From Alphaproteobacteria bacterium (GTDB lineage Bacteria; Pseudomonadota; Alphaproteobacteria; Micropepsales; Micropepsaceae): 64,000 bases of DNA. Shown here one piece after another: positions 11,289 to 18,756 of the stretch (the stretch's first letter is position 1; each line of letters starts with the position of its first letter). The stretch spans positions 1-64,000 of the forward strand of contig JADHVO010000006.1 in assembly GCA_016783965.1 (NCBI GenBank). Reading direction: 5' to 3'. A program made the translations under genes and the position numbers. Under the pieces are notes generated by a model that saw only the letters and a program-made list of their open reading frames with translations, did not search any database and was not told the DNA's origin.

Positions 11289-11711
11289 TCAGCGAGCGCG
11301 CGTTGCGTCGTAGTCCCGCACGAAAGCCATGAACTCCCTCCAATAAGGCAGCCATGGTACTTCTTCGTCGTTTCTGCACTCTGTCATCCGCGCGTCGATC
11401 AGATCTCGTTGCCCGCTATTTGAGACTACAATGGCCGCGACCGACGACGGGTCTGTCGTTTGAAGCATGACCTTCAAGCGTCCCGGGCGATTCGTCGGAT
11501 AATCTACCCAAGATAGATTTCTCTCATTGGCGAACCTGCGAAGAGCGGCGACGAAGCGGTCAAATTCAACCTTGGGTACGTCGACCTGCGTGCTCACAGC
11601 AATGAGGGTTGCGGGTCGAGTGCATACTTCGGTGTAAGCGAACGCGGGTGCTACAGGCAGAAGAAAGAACGCGACAAGAGAATATGCTGCTAGGGCATGT
11701 CGCATAAACAT
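11289..11711 (-). CDS. Hypothetical exported protein
   Basis: I do not recognise this 140-residue protein. It has a clear Sec signal peptide (MRHALAAYSLVAFFLLPVAPAFA) with likely cleavage after AFA, and two Cys in the mature part (EVCTRPAT and TECRNDEE) that could form a disulfide. The start chosen (MFMRHA) has GGAG six bases upstream; a frame four codons longer is open. It lies between yqeY (17 bases away) and dnaG on the same strand, an unusual interruption of that gene order. Its codon use looks less GC-biased than its neighbours, which fits later insertion (inference). Confidence 0.6.
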   Translation of the reverse strand: MFMRHALAAYSLVAFFLLPVAPAFAYTEVCTRPATLIAVSTQVDVPKVEFDRFVAALRRFANERNLSWVDYPTNRPGRLKVMLQTTDPSSVAAIVVSNSGQRDLIDARMTECRNDEEVPWLPYWREFMAFVRDYDATRAR

Positions 11712-11727
11712 CTTGAACTCCAACGGC

Positions 11728-12192
11728 TCACTTTCCGGTGAGCAGGGTCTTCACTGTGCCGCTGGCTTTGCCGAAGTCCATCTGGCCGGCGTAGCGCTCT
11801 TTCAGCGCGTTCATCACCTTGCCCATGTCCTTGATCGAGGTGGCGCCGACTTCGCCGATGACGGCGGTGATCGCGGCCTGCGTGTCTTCGGCCGACATCT
11901 GTTTCGGCATGAATTCGCGGATGACGGCGATCTCGTCTTCCTCGTTCTGTACCAGGTCGGCACGGTTGCCGGCCTTGTAGGCGGCGATGGAGTCCTCGCG
12001 CTGCTTGATCATCTTGGCGAGCAGGCCGAGCAGGTCGTCGTCGGACAGGAGATCGCGGCTGTTCTCGGTACGGGCGGCGATGTCGCGATCCTTGATCGCG
12101 GCGTTGATCAGCCGAAGCGTGCCCAGCCGCTTCGTGTCCTTCGCCTTCATCGCGTCCTTGACCTGGTCGTTGATCCGCTCGCGCAGGCCCAT
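11728..12192 (-). CDS. yqeY: GatB/YqeY domain protein
   Basis: This 154-residue YqeY-family protein matches the tail domain of the GatB amidotransferase subunit: MGLRERINDQVKDAMKAKD, LGTLRLINAAIKDRDI, DDLLGLLAKMIKQREDSI and MGKVMNALKERYAGQMDFGKAS. The free-standing family is thought to bind tRNA or assist amidotransferase, without a settled function. It is encoded upstream of dnaG-rpoD, as in many bacteria, and diverges from carA across about 147 bases. Confidence 0.93.
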   Translation of the reverse strand: MGLRERINDQVKDAMKAKDTKRLGTLRLINAAIKDRDIAARTENSRDLLSDDDLLGLLAKMIKQREDSIAAYKAGNRADLVQNEEDEIAVIREFMPKQMSAEDTQAAITAVIGEVGATSIKDMGKVMNALKERYAGQMDFGKASGTVKTLLTGK

Positions 12193-12288
12193 GGTTCCAA
12201 CTCCGTCTAAGTGATTCGCAATCTAGTCGGCGTCGCGGCACTTTGCCAAACGCCTGATATGCATAGCGAATTTGCGCATGACAATTGC

Positions 12289-12317
12289 TTGACCGTGCGC
12301 GGCGGCGTCCCTATTTT
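12289..12317 (+). promoter_or_regulatory. Sigma-70 promoter of carA
   Basis: TTGACC (12289-12294) and TATTTT (12312-12317) are separated by 17 bases, close to the sigma-70 consensus. A start point near 12324 would leave a leader of about 16 bases before the carA ATG at 12340, with AAGGA as ribosome binding site. So short a leader leaves little room for an attenuator. Confidence 0.6.
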
Positions 12318-12339
12318 CCGCCAAATCCAAGGACCCCTC

Positions 12340-13503
12340 ATGGCCGATACGCTCACACACTCCGCCGCTCCATCGGCGGGCGATTTTTCGCGCGGGCGCC
12401 TCGTTCTGGCGGACGGCACGGTGTTCGAGGGCCAGTCCTTCGGCGCCGATACGGTCGGCATCGGCGAGGTCTGCTTTAACACCGCGATGACCGGCTACCA
12501 GGAGATCCTGACCGATCCGTCCTATGCCGGGCAGATCGTGTGTTTCACCTTCCCGCATATCGGGATCGTGGGAACCAACGCGGAGGACATCGAGACGCTG
12601 ACCCCGGTGGTGCGCGGCCTGATCGTGCGAGTCGATGCGGAGCAACCATCGAACTATCGCGCGATCTTGGCGCTGGACGGCTGGCTGAAGCGGCATGGGA
12701 TTCCGGCGCTGGCGGGAATCGACACGCGGGCGCTGACCAACAAGATCCGCGAGAGGGGCATGCCGCATGGCGCGATCACGCGCGGCGACATCGCCAGCGG
12801 CCTGGCGGCGGCGAAGAGCTTCTCGGGGCTGGTGGGCCTGGATCTCGCGAAGGAGGTCACCTCCAAGCAGATATACCGCTGGAGCGAAACGCCCTGGGCG
12901 TGGAGCAAGGGCTATGGCGAGGAGAAGGCGCCCGATTGGCGGGTGACGGTGATCGACTTCGGCGTGAAGCGGAACATCCTGCGCATGCTGGCGGGTCTCG
13001 GCGCCGACATCACGGTGGTGCCGGCGCAGGCGACGTTCGACGAGGTGCTGCAGCACAAGCCCGACGGCGTGCTGCTCTCCAACGGCCCGGGCGATCCCGC
13101 GGCGACGGGCGAATACGCGATCCCGACGATCAAGGGACTGGTCGACTCCAACGTGCCGGTGTTCGGCATCTGCCTGGGGCACCAGATGCTCGGCCTCGCG
13201 CTGGGCGGCGAGACCAGGAAGATGCCGCAGGGCCATCACGGCGCGAACCATCCGGTGAAGGACCTCGAAACCGGCAAGGTCGAGATCGTGTCGATGAACC
13301 ACGGCTTCACGGTCGATGCCGACACGCTGCCCAAGGGCGTGATCCAGACGCATGTGTCGCTGTTCGACGGCACCAATTGCGGGTTGCGCGTTGATGGAAA
13401 AAAAGTGTTCAGCGTGCAGTATCACCCGGAGGCCTCGCCGGGCCCGATGGACAGCCACTATCTGTTCGACCGCTTTGCGCGCGCGGCGAGAGGTGGAAAA
13501 TAA
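12340..13503 (+). CDS. carA: Carbamoyl-phosphate synthase small subunit
   Basis: This 387-residue glutaminase subunit supplies ammonia from glutamine for carbamoyl phosphate, used in pyrimidine and arginine synthesis. The N-terminal small-subunit domain (GRLVLADGTVFEGQSFG, NTAMTGYQEILTDPSY) is followed by a class I amidotransferase domain with the nucleophile Cys in GICLGHQMLGLALGG and the His-Glu pair in YHPEASPGP. The start (MADTLTH) follows a good sigma-70 promoter. carB is not next to it; a cupin gene overlaps its stop by one base (TAATG). argH, another arginine gene, lies far off at 50452. Confidence 0.97.
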   Translation: MADTLTHSAAPSAGDFSRGRLVLADGTVFEGQSFGADTVGIGEVCFNTAMTGYQEILTDPSYAGQIVCFTFPHIGIVGTNAEDIETLTPVVRGLIVRVDAEQPSNYRAILALDGWLKRHGIPALAGIDTRALTNKIRERGMPHGAITRGDIASGLAAAKSFSGLVGLDLAKEVTSKQIYRWSETPWAWSKGYGEEKAPDWRVTVIDFGVKRNILRMLAGLGADITVVPAQATFDEVLQHKPDGVLLSNGPGDPAATGEYAIPTIKGLVDSNVPVFGICLGHQMLGLALGGETRKMPQGHHGANHPVKDLETGKVEIVSMNHGFTVDADTLPKGVIQTHVSLFDGTNCGLRVDGKKVFSVQYHPEASPGPMDSHYLFDRFARAARGGK

Positions 13504-13835
13504 TGCCCGGAGCACAGCTGAAGCTGGATTTCATCGCCGCCGCCAACAAGCTGGAAGCGTCGGGCGACGCGTCGGTGGAACTGTTCAAGCACGGCGACGC
13601 CCGCGTCCTGCTGTTCGTCCCGCAGGACCAGGACAAACAGCAGGCGCACAAGCACGACGAGCTGTATTTCATCCAGACCGGGCACGGCATCTTCAAGCGC
13701 GGCGGCGACACGGTGCGCTTCGATGCCGGGGACGCGCTGTTCGTGCCGGCCGGTGTGCCGCACCGCTTCGCCAGCTTCTCGGCCGAGTTCAAGGCGTGGG
13801 TGGTCTTCTTCGGGCCCGAGGGCGGGACAAAGTAA
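13503..13835 (+). CDS. Cupin domain protein
   Basis: A single-domain cupin of 110 residues. Both cupin motifs are visible: AHKHDELYFIQTGHGIF with the His-x-His...Glu metal ligands, and DALFVPAGVPHRF with the later His. Such small cupins bind a divalent metal and act as enzymes or ligand sensors; no substrate can be named. Its start overlaps the carA stop by one base, so it is translationally coupled to carA, although no functional link is obvious. An ECF-type promoter begins just after its stop. Confidence 0.85.
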   Translation: MPGAQLKLDFIAAANKLEASGDASVELFKHGDARVLLFVPQDQDKQQAHKHDELYFIQTGHGIFKRGGDTVRFDAGDALFVPAGVPHRFASFSAEFKAWVVFFGPEGGTK

Positions 13836-13845
13836 TCCCCGCGGC

Positions 13846-13872
13846 GGAATAAACCGCCCGCCTGCCCGGTCT
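13846..13872 (+). promoter_or_regulatory. ECF-type promoter upstream of the sigma gene
   Basis: GGAATAAA (13846-13853), 15 bases, then GTCT (13869-13872). The pattern resembles promoters read by ECF sigma factors (GGAA-type -35, GTC-type -10). It lies 37 bases ahead of the sigma-factor ATG. The same two elements with the same 15-base spacing recur at 15185-15211, which suggests autoregulation by the ECF factor encoded here. Confidence 0.65.
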
Positions 13873-13909
13873 GCACAGGTGTACCGGTATATGGGCAGCG
13901 TTCGACACC

Positions 13910-14440
13910 ATGGATGACAGGCGCGCCCGGTTCGAGGCGCAGGCGCTGCCGCATCTGGACGCGGCGGCCAATCTGGCGCGCTGGCTGACCCGCTCCGGCG
14001 CCGATGCGGACGACATCGTGCAGGAGGCCATGCTGCGCGCCTATCGCAGCTACGATGGATTCCGCGGCGGCGACATGCGGCCGTGGCTCCTGACCATCGT
14101 GCGCAATTGCTGGCGGAACCTCGGCGCGGATGCGCGGCGGCGCGGACATGTGCCGCTGCCGGACGAAGCGAACGGCGTCGAGATCGCGTTCGCCGGTGCC
14201 GACCCGGAGGAAGAAGCGATCCATTCGGATGAAGGGCGCAAGCTGGACGCGGTGATCGCGACGCTTCCCGAAGAATTCCGCACCGTGCTGGTGCTGCGAG
14301 AGATGGAGGATCTGTCCTATCGCGAGATCGCGGCGGTGTGTGAGGTGCCGATCGGCACGGTGATGTCGCGGCTGGCGCGGGCGCGCGCGATGCTCAGGGA
14401 AAAGTGGATCGGAATGGAAGGAGCACGGCATGCCGTGTGA
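13910..14440 (+). CDS. ECF sigma factor (sigma-70 family)
   Basis: This 176-residue ECF sigma factor contains region 2 (RSGADADDIVQEAMLRAYRSYDGFRGGDMRPWLLTI in outline) and region 4 (LPEEFRTVLVLREMEDLSYREIAAV with PIGTVMSRLARARAML, the -35-binding helix). It has no extra C-terminal domain. The downstream anti-sigma gene overlaps its end by 11 bases. A GGAATAAA-N15-GTCT promoter sits upstream of it and again upstream of the phosphoesterase gene, so it probably drives both (inference). Strand, spacing and gene order fit a stress-response ECF unit. Confidence 0.93.
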   Translation: MDDRRARFEAQALPHLDAAANLARWLTRSGADADDIVQEAMLRAYRSYDGFRGGDMRPWLLTIVRNCWRNLGADARRRGHVPLPDEANGVEIAFAGADPEEEAIHSDEGRKLDAVIATLPEEFRTVLVLREMEDLSYREIAAVCEVPIGTVMSRLARARAMLREKWIGMEGARHAV

Positions 14441-15191
14441 GCGCGTGTTGCAGACCCAGGCCTATTTCGACGGCGAGCTGGACGCGGCCGCGGCGCCGGA
14501 GCTCGAGAAGCACCTGGAAACCTGCGCCGACTGCGCGGCGTTGCTGGAGCAGGCGGAGTCCGTGCGGCGACTGGTGCGCGAGAAGGGGAGCTATCACCGC
14601 GCGAGCGATGCCTTGCGGGCGCGGGTGACGGAAGCTGCGTCCGCGCGCGGCCGGGTGGCGCGGCGGCCCTGGTATCGCAGTGTGTGGTCCGGTGCGGCAG
14701 GCGGCGCAGCCGCGACCGCATTGGCCGCGGCGCTGGCATTCTTCGTGCTGTTGCCGCCGGCGGCGGAGCCGCTGATCGCCGACGTGACCAATGCGCACCT
14801 GCGTTCGCTCGCTTCGGCGCACCTGATCGACGTGGAGTCGACAGATCGGCATACGGTTAAGCCGTGGCTGGCGGTGCATGCCGACCTGTCGCCGCCGGTG
14901 GCGGATTTCGGGAGCCAAGGCTTTAAGCTGGTCGGCGGGCGGGTGGACTTCCTTGAGGGCGAGCGCGCTGCCGTGACAGTGTATCGCCATGGCGCGCACA
15001 TCGTGAACGTGTTCGCTTGGGCGAACTACAACGAGCCTCTCCCGGAGTTCGCGACGCGCAACGGCTATCACATTGTATTCTGGCGCGCGGGGAACCTGAC
15101 GTTCTGCGCGGTGTCGGATACTTCGGTGGACGACATCCTGGCGCTGGCGAAACTGCTGAAGGCGCTGTCGGCGCCCGACGGGCGGGAATAA
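14430..15191 (+). CDS. Anti-sigma factor with zinc-binding ZAS domain
   Basis: The 253-residue protein begins with a cytoplasmic anti-sigma domain: an early Cys (MPCERV) and HLETCADC, the His-x3-Cys-x2-Cys zinc motif. A transmembrane helix follows near residues 88-110 (AAATALAAALAFFVLLPP). The periplasmic part carries TDRHTVKPWLAVHADLSPPV and VTVYRHGAHIVNVFAW, the conserved pattern of a widespread RsiW-like anti-sigma family. It should hold the ECF factor at the membrane until an envelope signal arrives. It overlaps the sigma gene, ensuring coupled synthesis, and its stop codon lies inside the second ECF promoter. Confidence 0.9.
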   Translation: MPCERVLQTQAYFDGELDAAAAPELEKHLETCADCAALLEQAESVRRLVREKGSYHRASDALRARVTEAASARGRVARRPWYRSVWSGAAGGAAATALAAALAFFVLLPPAAEPLIADVTNAHLRSLASAHLIDVESTDRHTVKPWLAVHADLSPPVADFGSQGFKLVGGRVDFLEGERAAVTVYRHGAHIVNVFAWANYNEPLPEFATRNGYHIVFWRAGNLTFCAVSDTSVDDILALAKLLKALSAPDGRE

Positions 15192-15211
15192 ACGGCGGCG
15201 CCCGGCTGTCT
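15185..15211 (+). promoter_or_regulatory. Second ECF-type promoter, upstream of the phosphoesterase
   Basis: GGAATAAA (15185-15192), 15 bases, GTCT (15208-15211): the same elements and spacing as at 13846-13872. It overlaps the end of the anti-sigma gene (stop codon 15189-15191) and stands 29 bases ahead of the phosphoesterase ATG at 15241. Confidence 0.65.
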
Positions 15212-15240
15212 TGATCCTCGAGACACGACGCGAGGATCAC

Positions 15241-16146
15241 ATGACACAGTCACGACGCGAGGCATTGCGCTGCCTGGCCTATGGCGGCGCGGGGACGTTG
15301 TTCACGCTGGCGGGGGGCGTGGTGCTGCCGGTCGACCTTGCGAACGCGGCGGCGGCGCCCGGCACGCCGTTCTTCGTGCAGATCAGCGATACGCACATCG
15401 GCTTCAACAAGGATGCGAACCCGGACGTCGCGGCCACGCTAAAGCAGAGCATCGCACTGGTGAACGCGCTGCCGATGAAGCCGGCGTTGATGCTGCACAC
15501 CGGCGACGTCACGCACCTGACCAAGCCGGAAGAGTTCGATACCGCTGCCGAGTTATTCAAGGGCCTTCCGGTGAGCGAGTTGCACGTCGTGCCGGGCGAG
15601 CACGACACAACCGACAATGGCGCCGAATTCTTCAAGCGTTTCGGCCAGGCATCGGGCGGGCGCGGCTATTACAGCTTCGACTCGGCTGGCGTGCACTTCA
15701 TCGCGCTGGTGAACGTGATGAACTTCAAGCCCGGTGGGCTGGGCGCGCTCGGCGACGACCAGATCGCGTGGCTGGAGAACGACCTGAAGGGCCGCAGCGC
15801 CAGCACGCCCGTCGTCGTGTTCGCGCACATGCCGCTGTGGACGGTCTATGAGCCGTGGGGCTGGGGCACCGGCGACGCCGACCGCGCGTTCGCGGCGCTG
15901 AAGCGGTTCGGATCGGTCACGGTGCTGAACGGGCACATCCACCAGATCGTGTCGAAGGTGGAAGGCAACATCACGTTCCATACGGCGCGCTCGACCGCGT
16001 ATCCGCAGCCGCAGGCCGGCGTGGGCGCGGGGCCGGGGCCGCTGAAGGTGGAAGCGGCGGTGCTGCCGAAGATGCTGGGGATCACCAGCATCGCCTATGC
16101 GCGGCATCCGGCGGCGGCGACGCTGACCGACGCGACCATCGGCTGA
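15241..16146 (+). CDS. Tat-exported metallophosphoesterase
   Basis: The 301-residue protein starts MTQSRREALRCLAYGGAG, a twin-arginine signal, and is cleaved probably after LANA. The calcineurin-like metallophosphoesterase motifs follow: SDTHIGF (Asp-x-His), HTGDVTH, VPGEHDTT, VFAHMPLW and LNGHIHQ. The third motif has Glu in place of the usual Asn (GEHD for GNHD). The substrate is unknown, and export with a folded metal centre is implied. It is preceded by an ECF promoter and followed 33 bases later by a cupredoxin gene. A Met ten codons upstream is in frame, but the chosen start gives the normal signal length. Confidence 0.88.
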   Translation: MTQSRREALRCLAYGGAGTLFTLAGGVVLPVDLANAAAAPGTPFFVQISDTHIGFNKDANPDVAATLKQSIALVNALPMKPALMLHTGDVTHLTKPEEFDTAAELFKGLPVSELHVVPGEHDTTDNGAEFFKRFGQASGGRGYYSFDSAGVHFIALVNVMNFKPGGLGALGDDQIAWLENDLKGRSASTPVVVFAHMPLWTVYEPWGWGTGDADRAFAALKRFGSVTVLNGHIHQIVSKVEGNITFHTARSTAYPQPQAGVGAGPGPLKVEAAVLPKMLGITSIAYARHPAAATLTDATIG

Positions 16147-16178
16147 TTTCACCCGACGGATTCCACAAGGAGAAAACG

Positions 16179-16496
16179 ATGACGATTCAGAGAATGATGA
16201 CGGCTGCCCTGCTGGCAGCGGCGCTGGGCACGCCCGCCTTTGCCGCGGATCCCAACACCGTCGAGATGAAGAATTTCGACTTCACGCCGATGGCGATGAC
16301 GGTGAACGCCGGCACCACCGTCACCTGGCGCAACATGGACGAGGAACCTCACACCGTGGTGAGCGCCGATGGCCTGTTCCGCTCCGCCGCGCTCGACACG
16401 AAGGAGACGTTCACGTTCACCTTCGCCAAGCCCGGCGTCTACAAATACACCTGCTCCATCCATCCGAAGATGGTGGGCACGATCACGGTCAAGTAG
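16179..16496 (+). CDS. Cupredoxin (blue copper protein)
   Basis: A 105-residue periplasmic protein with a Sec signal peptide (MTIQRMMTAALLAAALGTPAFA). The mature domain is a cupredoxin of the plastocyanin/amicyanin type: the first His in DEEPHTVVS and the Cys-His-Met cluster in YTCSIHPKMVGT, giving the four type I copper ligands. The likely role is one-electron transfer or copper binding in the periplasm. Ribosome binding site AAGGAGA stands well placed. It is probably co-transcribed with the phosphoesterase, and a strong terminator follows. Confidence 0.9.
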   Translation: MTIQRMMTAALLAAALGTPAFAADPNTVEMKNFDFTPMAMTVNAGTTVTWRNMDEEPHTVVSADGLFRSAALDTKETFTFTFAKPGVYKYTCSIHPKMVGTITVK

Positions 16497-16526
16497 TTCG
16501 CGCGCTTCCCCATCCTCTCGCGCGCG

Positions 16527-16566
16527 GAGAGCCGGAGCAGTGTTGTTCGCTCCGGCTCTCTTTTTT
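16527..16566 (+). terminator. Strong intrinsic terminator after the ECF unit
   Basis: A perfect 12-bp stem (GAGAGCCGGAGC at 16527-16538 with GCTCCGGCTCTC at 16549-16560), a 10-base loop and six T residues. It closes the rightward transcript of the phosphoesterase and cupredoxin genes. The convergent DUF3052 gene ends on its last base. Confidence 0.9.
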
Positions 16567-16964
16567 CATCGCAGATGCTTGCGGACGACGAGCTTCAGAC
16601 CCGACCAGACGTCGCTGACGGCGCAGACTTTCACGTCGACCAGATCGGTTTTCAACGCGCGGGCGCGGATCAGGTCTTCGGTGACGTCTGTCGGGACCTT
16701 GGCCGCCTTCTTGTACCAGCTGACCCACAGCATCCCGTTTACCTTCATCGCCTTGCGGGCGAGCGGGAGCTGCTTGTCCAGTTCGGCCAGCGATGTGACG
16801 AACAGGTGCACGAAGTCGGCGCCGTCTTTCGGCCGCCTGGCCGCGACCTTGGCGGGGACCTCGAGCAACGCGGCATAGTCTTTCGGAGGAGAGATGGCAT
16901 AGAGCGCCATACCGTCCTTGATGCCGAGTTTCTCCGCCAGGCTTCGTGCCGAGTACCCCGCCAT
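16566..16964 (-). CDS. DUF3052 family protein
   Basis: The 132-residue protein starts MAGYSARSLAEKLGIKDG and continues with a pattern I associate with DUF3052: LYAISPPKDYAALL, DFVHLFVTSLAELDKQLPLARKAM, NGMLWVSWYKK and DLIRARALKTDLVDVKVCAVSDVWSGLKLVVRK. The family has no known activity. An open frame extends 47 codons upstream into the VOC gene, but this start has the typical N-terminus. It is 4 bases downstream of the VOC gene on the same strand, so the two are co-transcribed. Confidence 0.85.
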   Translation of the reverse strand: MAGYSARSLAEKLGIKDGMALYAISPPKDYAALLEVPAKVAARRPKDGADFVHLFVTSLAELDKQLPLARKAMKVNGMLWVSWYKKAAKVPTDVTEDLIRARALKTDLVDVKVCAVSDVWSGLKLVVRKHLR

Positions 16965-16968
16965 CGTC

Positions 16969-17349
16969 TCAGTCCTTGACGCGCCAAGGTGGATAGCGGC
17001 GGGCGTCGCCGGCTTTATAGAAGCAGAGGCGTTCGCCTGCCGGGCCGGTGAGCCACGCTTCGCGCCACAGCCAGCTTTGGTCGACGGGATCGTGGTCGAA
17101 CACAATGCCCTTGGCCTTCAGCGCCGCGACGCGCGCGTCCAGGTCGTCGCATTCGAAGTAGATGCCGCTGCCCTCCGCGGCACGGCCGGGGTCCGCCGCG
17201 AGGTGAATCGAGAACGTTGACTCACCATCCGGCAACTCAAAGCGGGCATAGTGCTCCGACTGCACGATGAGGCGCAGCCCCAGCGTCTTGTAGAAGGCGA
17301 TGGACTTGTCGACGGCGACCGCCGGCACAGTGACCTGGTTGAGGCGCAT
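16969..17349 (-). CDS. VOC (glyoxalase/bleomycin resistance) family protein
   Basis: A 126-residue single-module VOC protein: MRLNQVTVPAVAVDKSIAFY, YKTLGLRLIV, ARFELPDGESTF, YFECDDLDARVAALKAKGI and a final LTGPAGERLCFYKAG. Members of this fold bind a metal and serve as dioxygenases, isomerases or resistance proteins, and some have lost activity. The usual first His ligand position is occupied by Gln/Thr (NQVTV), so metal binding is doubtful. The chosen start is the internal Met that gives the standard N-terminus. It precedes the DUF3052 gene by 4 bases. Confidence 0.82.
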   Translation of the reverse strand: MRLNQVTVPAVAVDKSIAFYKTLGLRLIVQSEHYARFELPDGESTFSIHLAADPGRAAEGSGIYFECDDLDARVAALKAKGIVFDHDPVDQSWLWREAWLTGPAGERLCFYKAGDARRYPPWRVKD

Positions 17350-17413
17350 GGCGTTGTCCTTGACGATTCGACGAACCATGCCCAACTAGGCAAAAGCGTC
17401 AACGGGGACGGAC

Positions 17414-17938
17414 ATGAGCCTTTCGGACTGGTCGTCGGTCGCGAGCCTGGTTAGCAGCGTGGCGGTGTTCATTTCGCTGATCTATCTGGCGATCCAGGTG
17501 CGGCAAGCAGAGCGCAACCAGCAGGCCTCCATCCGGCAGGGGCGCGCGACTCGTGCCGTGGATATCATCCTGGCGGCGGGAGACCCCGCCTATGCCGATG
17601 CGCTGTCGAAAGGCACGGCGGGCGATGCGGCGATCTCGCAAGTGGAACTTGGGCAGTTCGCCGCGATCTATGGTGCATTCCTCGCCAGCGGCGAAGATAC
17701 GTTCCTGCAATACAGGGAAGGCTTGCTGAGCGATGCGGTGTTCGCGAGCTTCGGTGAGAGCTGGCGGCAAACCCTGGCGGAGCCGGGCGTGCGCGCGTTG
17801 TGGAAATTGCGGCGCCATGGCTTCGAGGCGGAGTTCGCGGCGTTCATGGACAAGCTGATGGCCGACGCGCCTTCCAGCGCCGCGGGGGATTTCCGCACGG
17901 CGTGGAAGGCGGAAGTCGCGGCCCAGAAGGCGCGCTAA
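17414..17938 (+). CDS. Membrane-anchored hypothetical protein
   Basis: I cannot assign this 174-residue protein to a function. A hydrophobic helix near the start (VASLVSSVAVFISLIYLAI) is followed by a Gln/Arg-rich stretch (VRQAERNQQASIRQGRATRA) and a helical soluble domain with FLASGEDTFLQYREGLL and FASFGESWRQTL. Proteins with this one-helix plus QVRQ-type layout are common in proteobacteria and remain uncharacterised. Its stop shares four bases (CTAA) with the convergent methyltransferase gene, so no terminator separates them. Confidence 0.7.
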   Translation: MSLSDWSSVASLVSSVAVFISLIYLAIQVRQAERNQQASIRQGRATRAVDIILAAGDPAYADALSKGTAGDAAISQVELGQFAAIYGAFLASGEDTFLQYREGLLSDAVFASFGESWRQTLAEPGVRALWKLRRHGFEAEFAAFMDKLMADAPSSAAGDFRTAWKAEVAAQKAR

Positions 17939-18744
17939 AGCACCTCGTCGATATCGAGTGCGTTCCCGGAAATCCAGTCGCCGCCCTTCGCCCGCGCCAC
18001 GGCGCAGGTGAAGCCGAAGAGCTGTTCGTGGTCGGCTTCGAGCATCGCGATGCCGCTGGTCGCGGCGTCGAGATGGAAGCCCTTCAGCAGGTGCAAGGTG
18101 GCGCGGTACCAGTCGAGCCACAGCGCGTGGCCGTCGGGCATCAACTCCGCGGCCTCGACGGTGACGAGGCCGGTCTTGGCCCAGTGATGCCGCCACCACT
18201 CCGGCGAATGGAAGCAGCAGAAATCCCATTCCCACCACTGCTTGAGATGCGCCGGCGGTTCGGCGATCTCGTGCTTCAGGCCGGGACACACGATGCCGAT
18301 ATGGCCGCCGGGTTTGAGGAATTTGGCGATGTAGCCGAGATAGAGATCGTCGGTGCCGAAATACTGGTAGGCGTCGAGACCGACGATCGCGTCGAAGCTG
18401 CTGTGTGCGAACGGCAGCGCGTGGGCTTCGGCGAGGATGGGCGTCACGCGGTCGGCGACGCCGGCGGCATCAATCCTCCTCTGGTTGTCATGCGGCTTGA
18501 TCCAGAGGTCGGCGGCCGTGACATGCACCCCGAACTCCTTCGCGAAGAAGATGGAGCTGAGCCCCTTGCCGCAGCCAAGGTCGAGAATGCGCATACCGGG
18601 TCTGAGCGGCAGCTTCTCCGCAAGGTATTCGGCGAGCCACAGCACGTGTGGCCCCATCAGGTTGTCGACGATCCAATACGGATCGTATTGCGAGCTGCGC
18701 GGGAAGCGCGGCTTGGCGAGACGGGTCTTGAGGTCTTCGGTCAT
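17935..18744 (-). CDS. Class I SAM-dependent methyltransferase
   Basis: The 269-residue enzyme has the Rossmann SAM-binding core: MRILDLGCGKGLSSIFFAKE, VTAADLW, DRVTPILAEAHALPF, FDAIVGLDAYQYFG and FLKPGGHIGIVCPG. An insertion rich in Trp and His (LKQWWEWDFCCFHSPEWWRHHW) probably shapes the substrate site. It resembles the cyclopropane-synthase-like/methyltransferase group, and the substrate is unknown. It is 12 bases downstream of a YjhX-family gene on the same strand, so the two form an operon. Confidence 0.85.
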   Translation of the reverse strand: MTEDLKTRLAKPRFPRSSQYDPYWIVDNLMGPHVLWLAEYLAEKLPLRPGMRILDLGCGKGLSSIFFAKEFGVHVTAADLWIKPHDNQRRIDAAGVADRVTPILAEAHALPFAHSSFDAIVGLDAYQYFGTDDLYLGYIAKFLKPGGHIGIVCPGLKHEIAEPPAHLKQWWEWDFCCFHSPEWWRHHWAKTGLVTVEAAELMPDGHALWLDWYRATLHLLKGFHLDAATSGIAMLEADHEQLFGFTCAVARAKGGDWISGNALDIDEVL

Positions 18745-18756
18745 GACATGGCTCCC

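Noticed and set aside
12223-13515. Long open frame antisense to carA
   Set aside because: Same cause: it covers a clear carA gene with intact catalytic motifs and encodes no recognisable protein.
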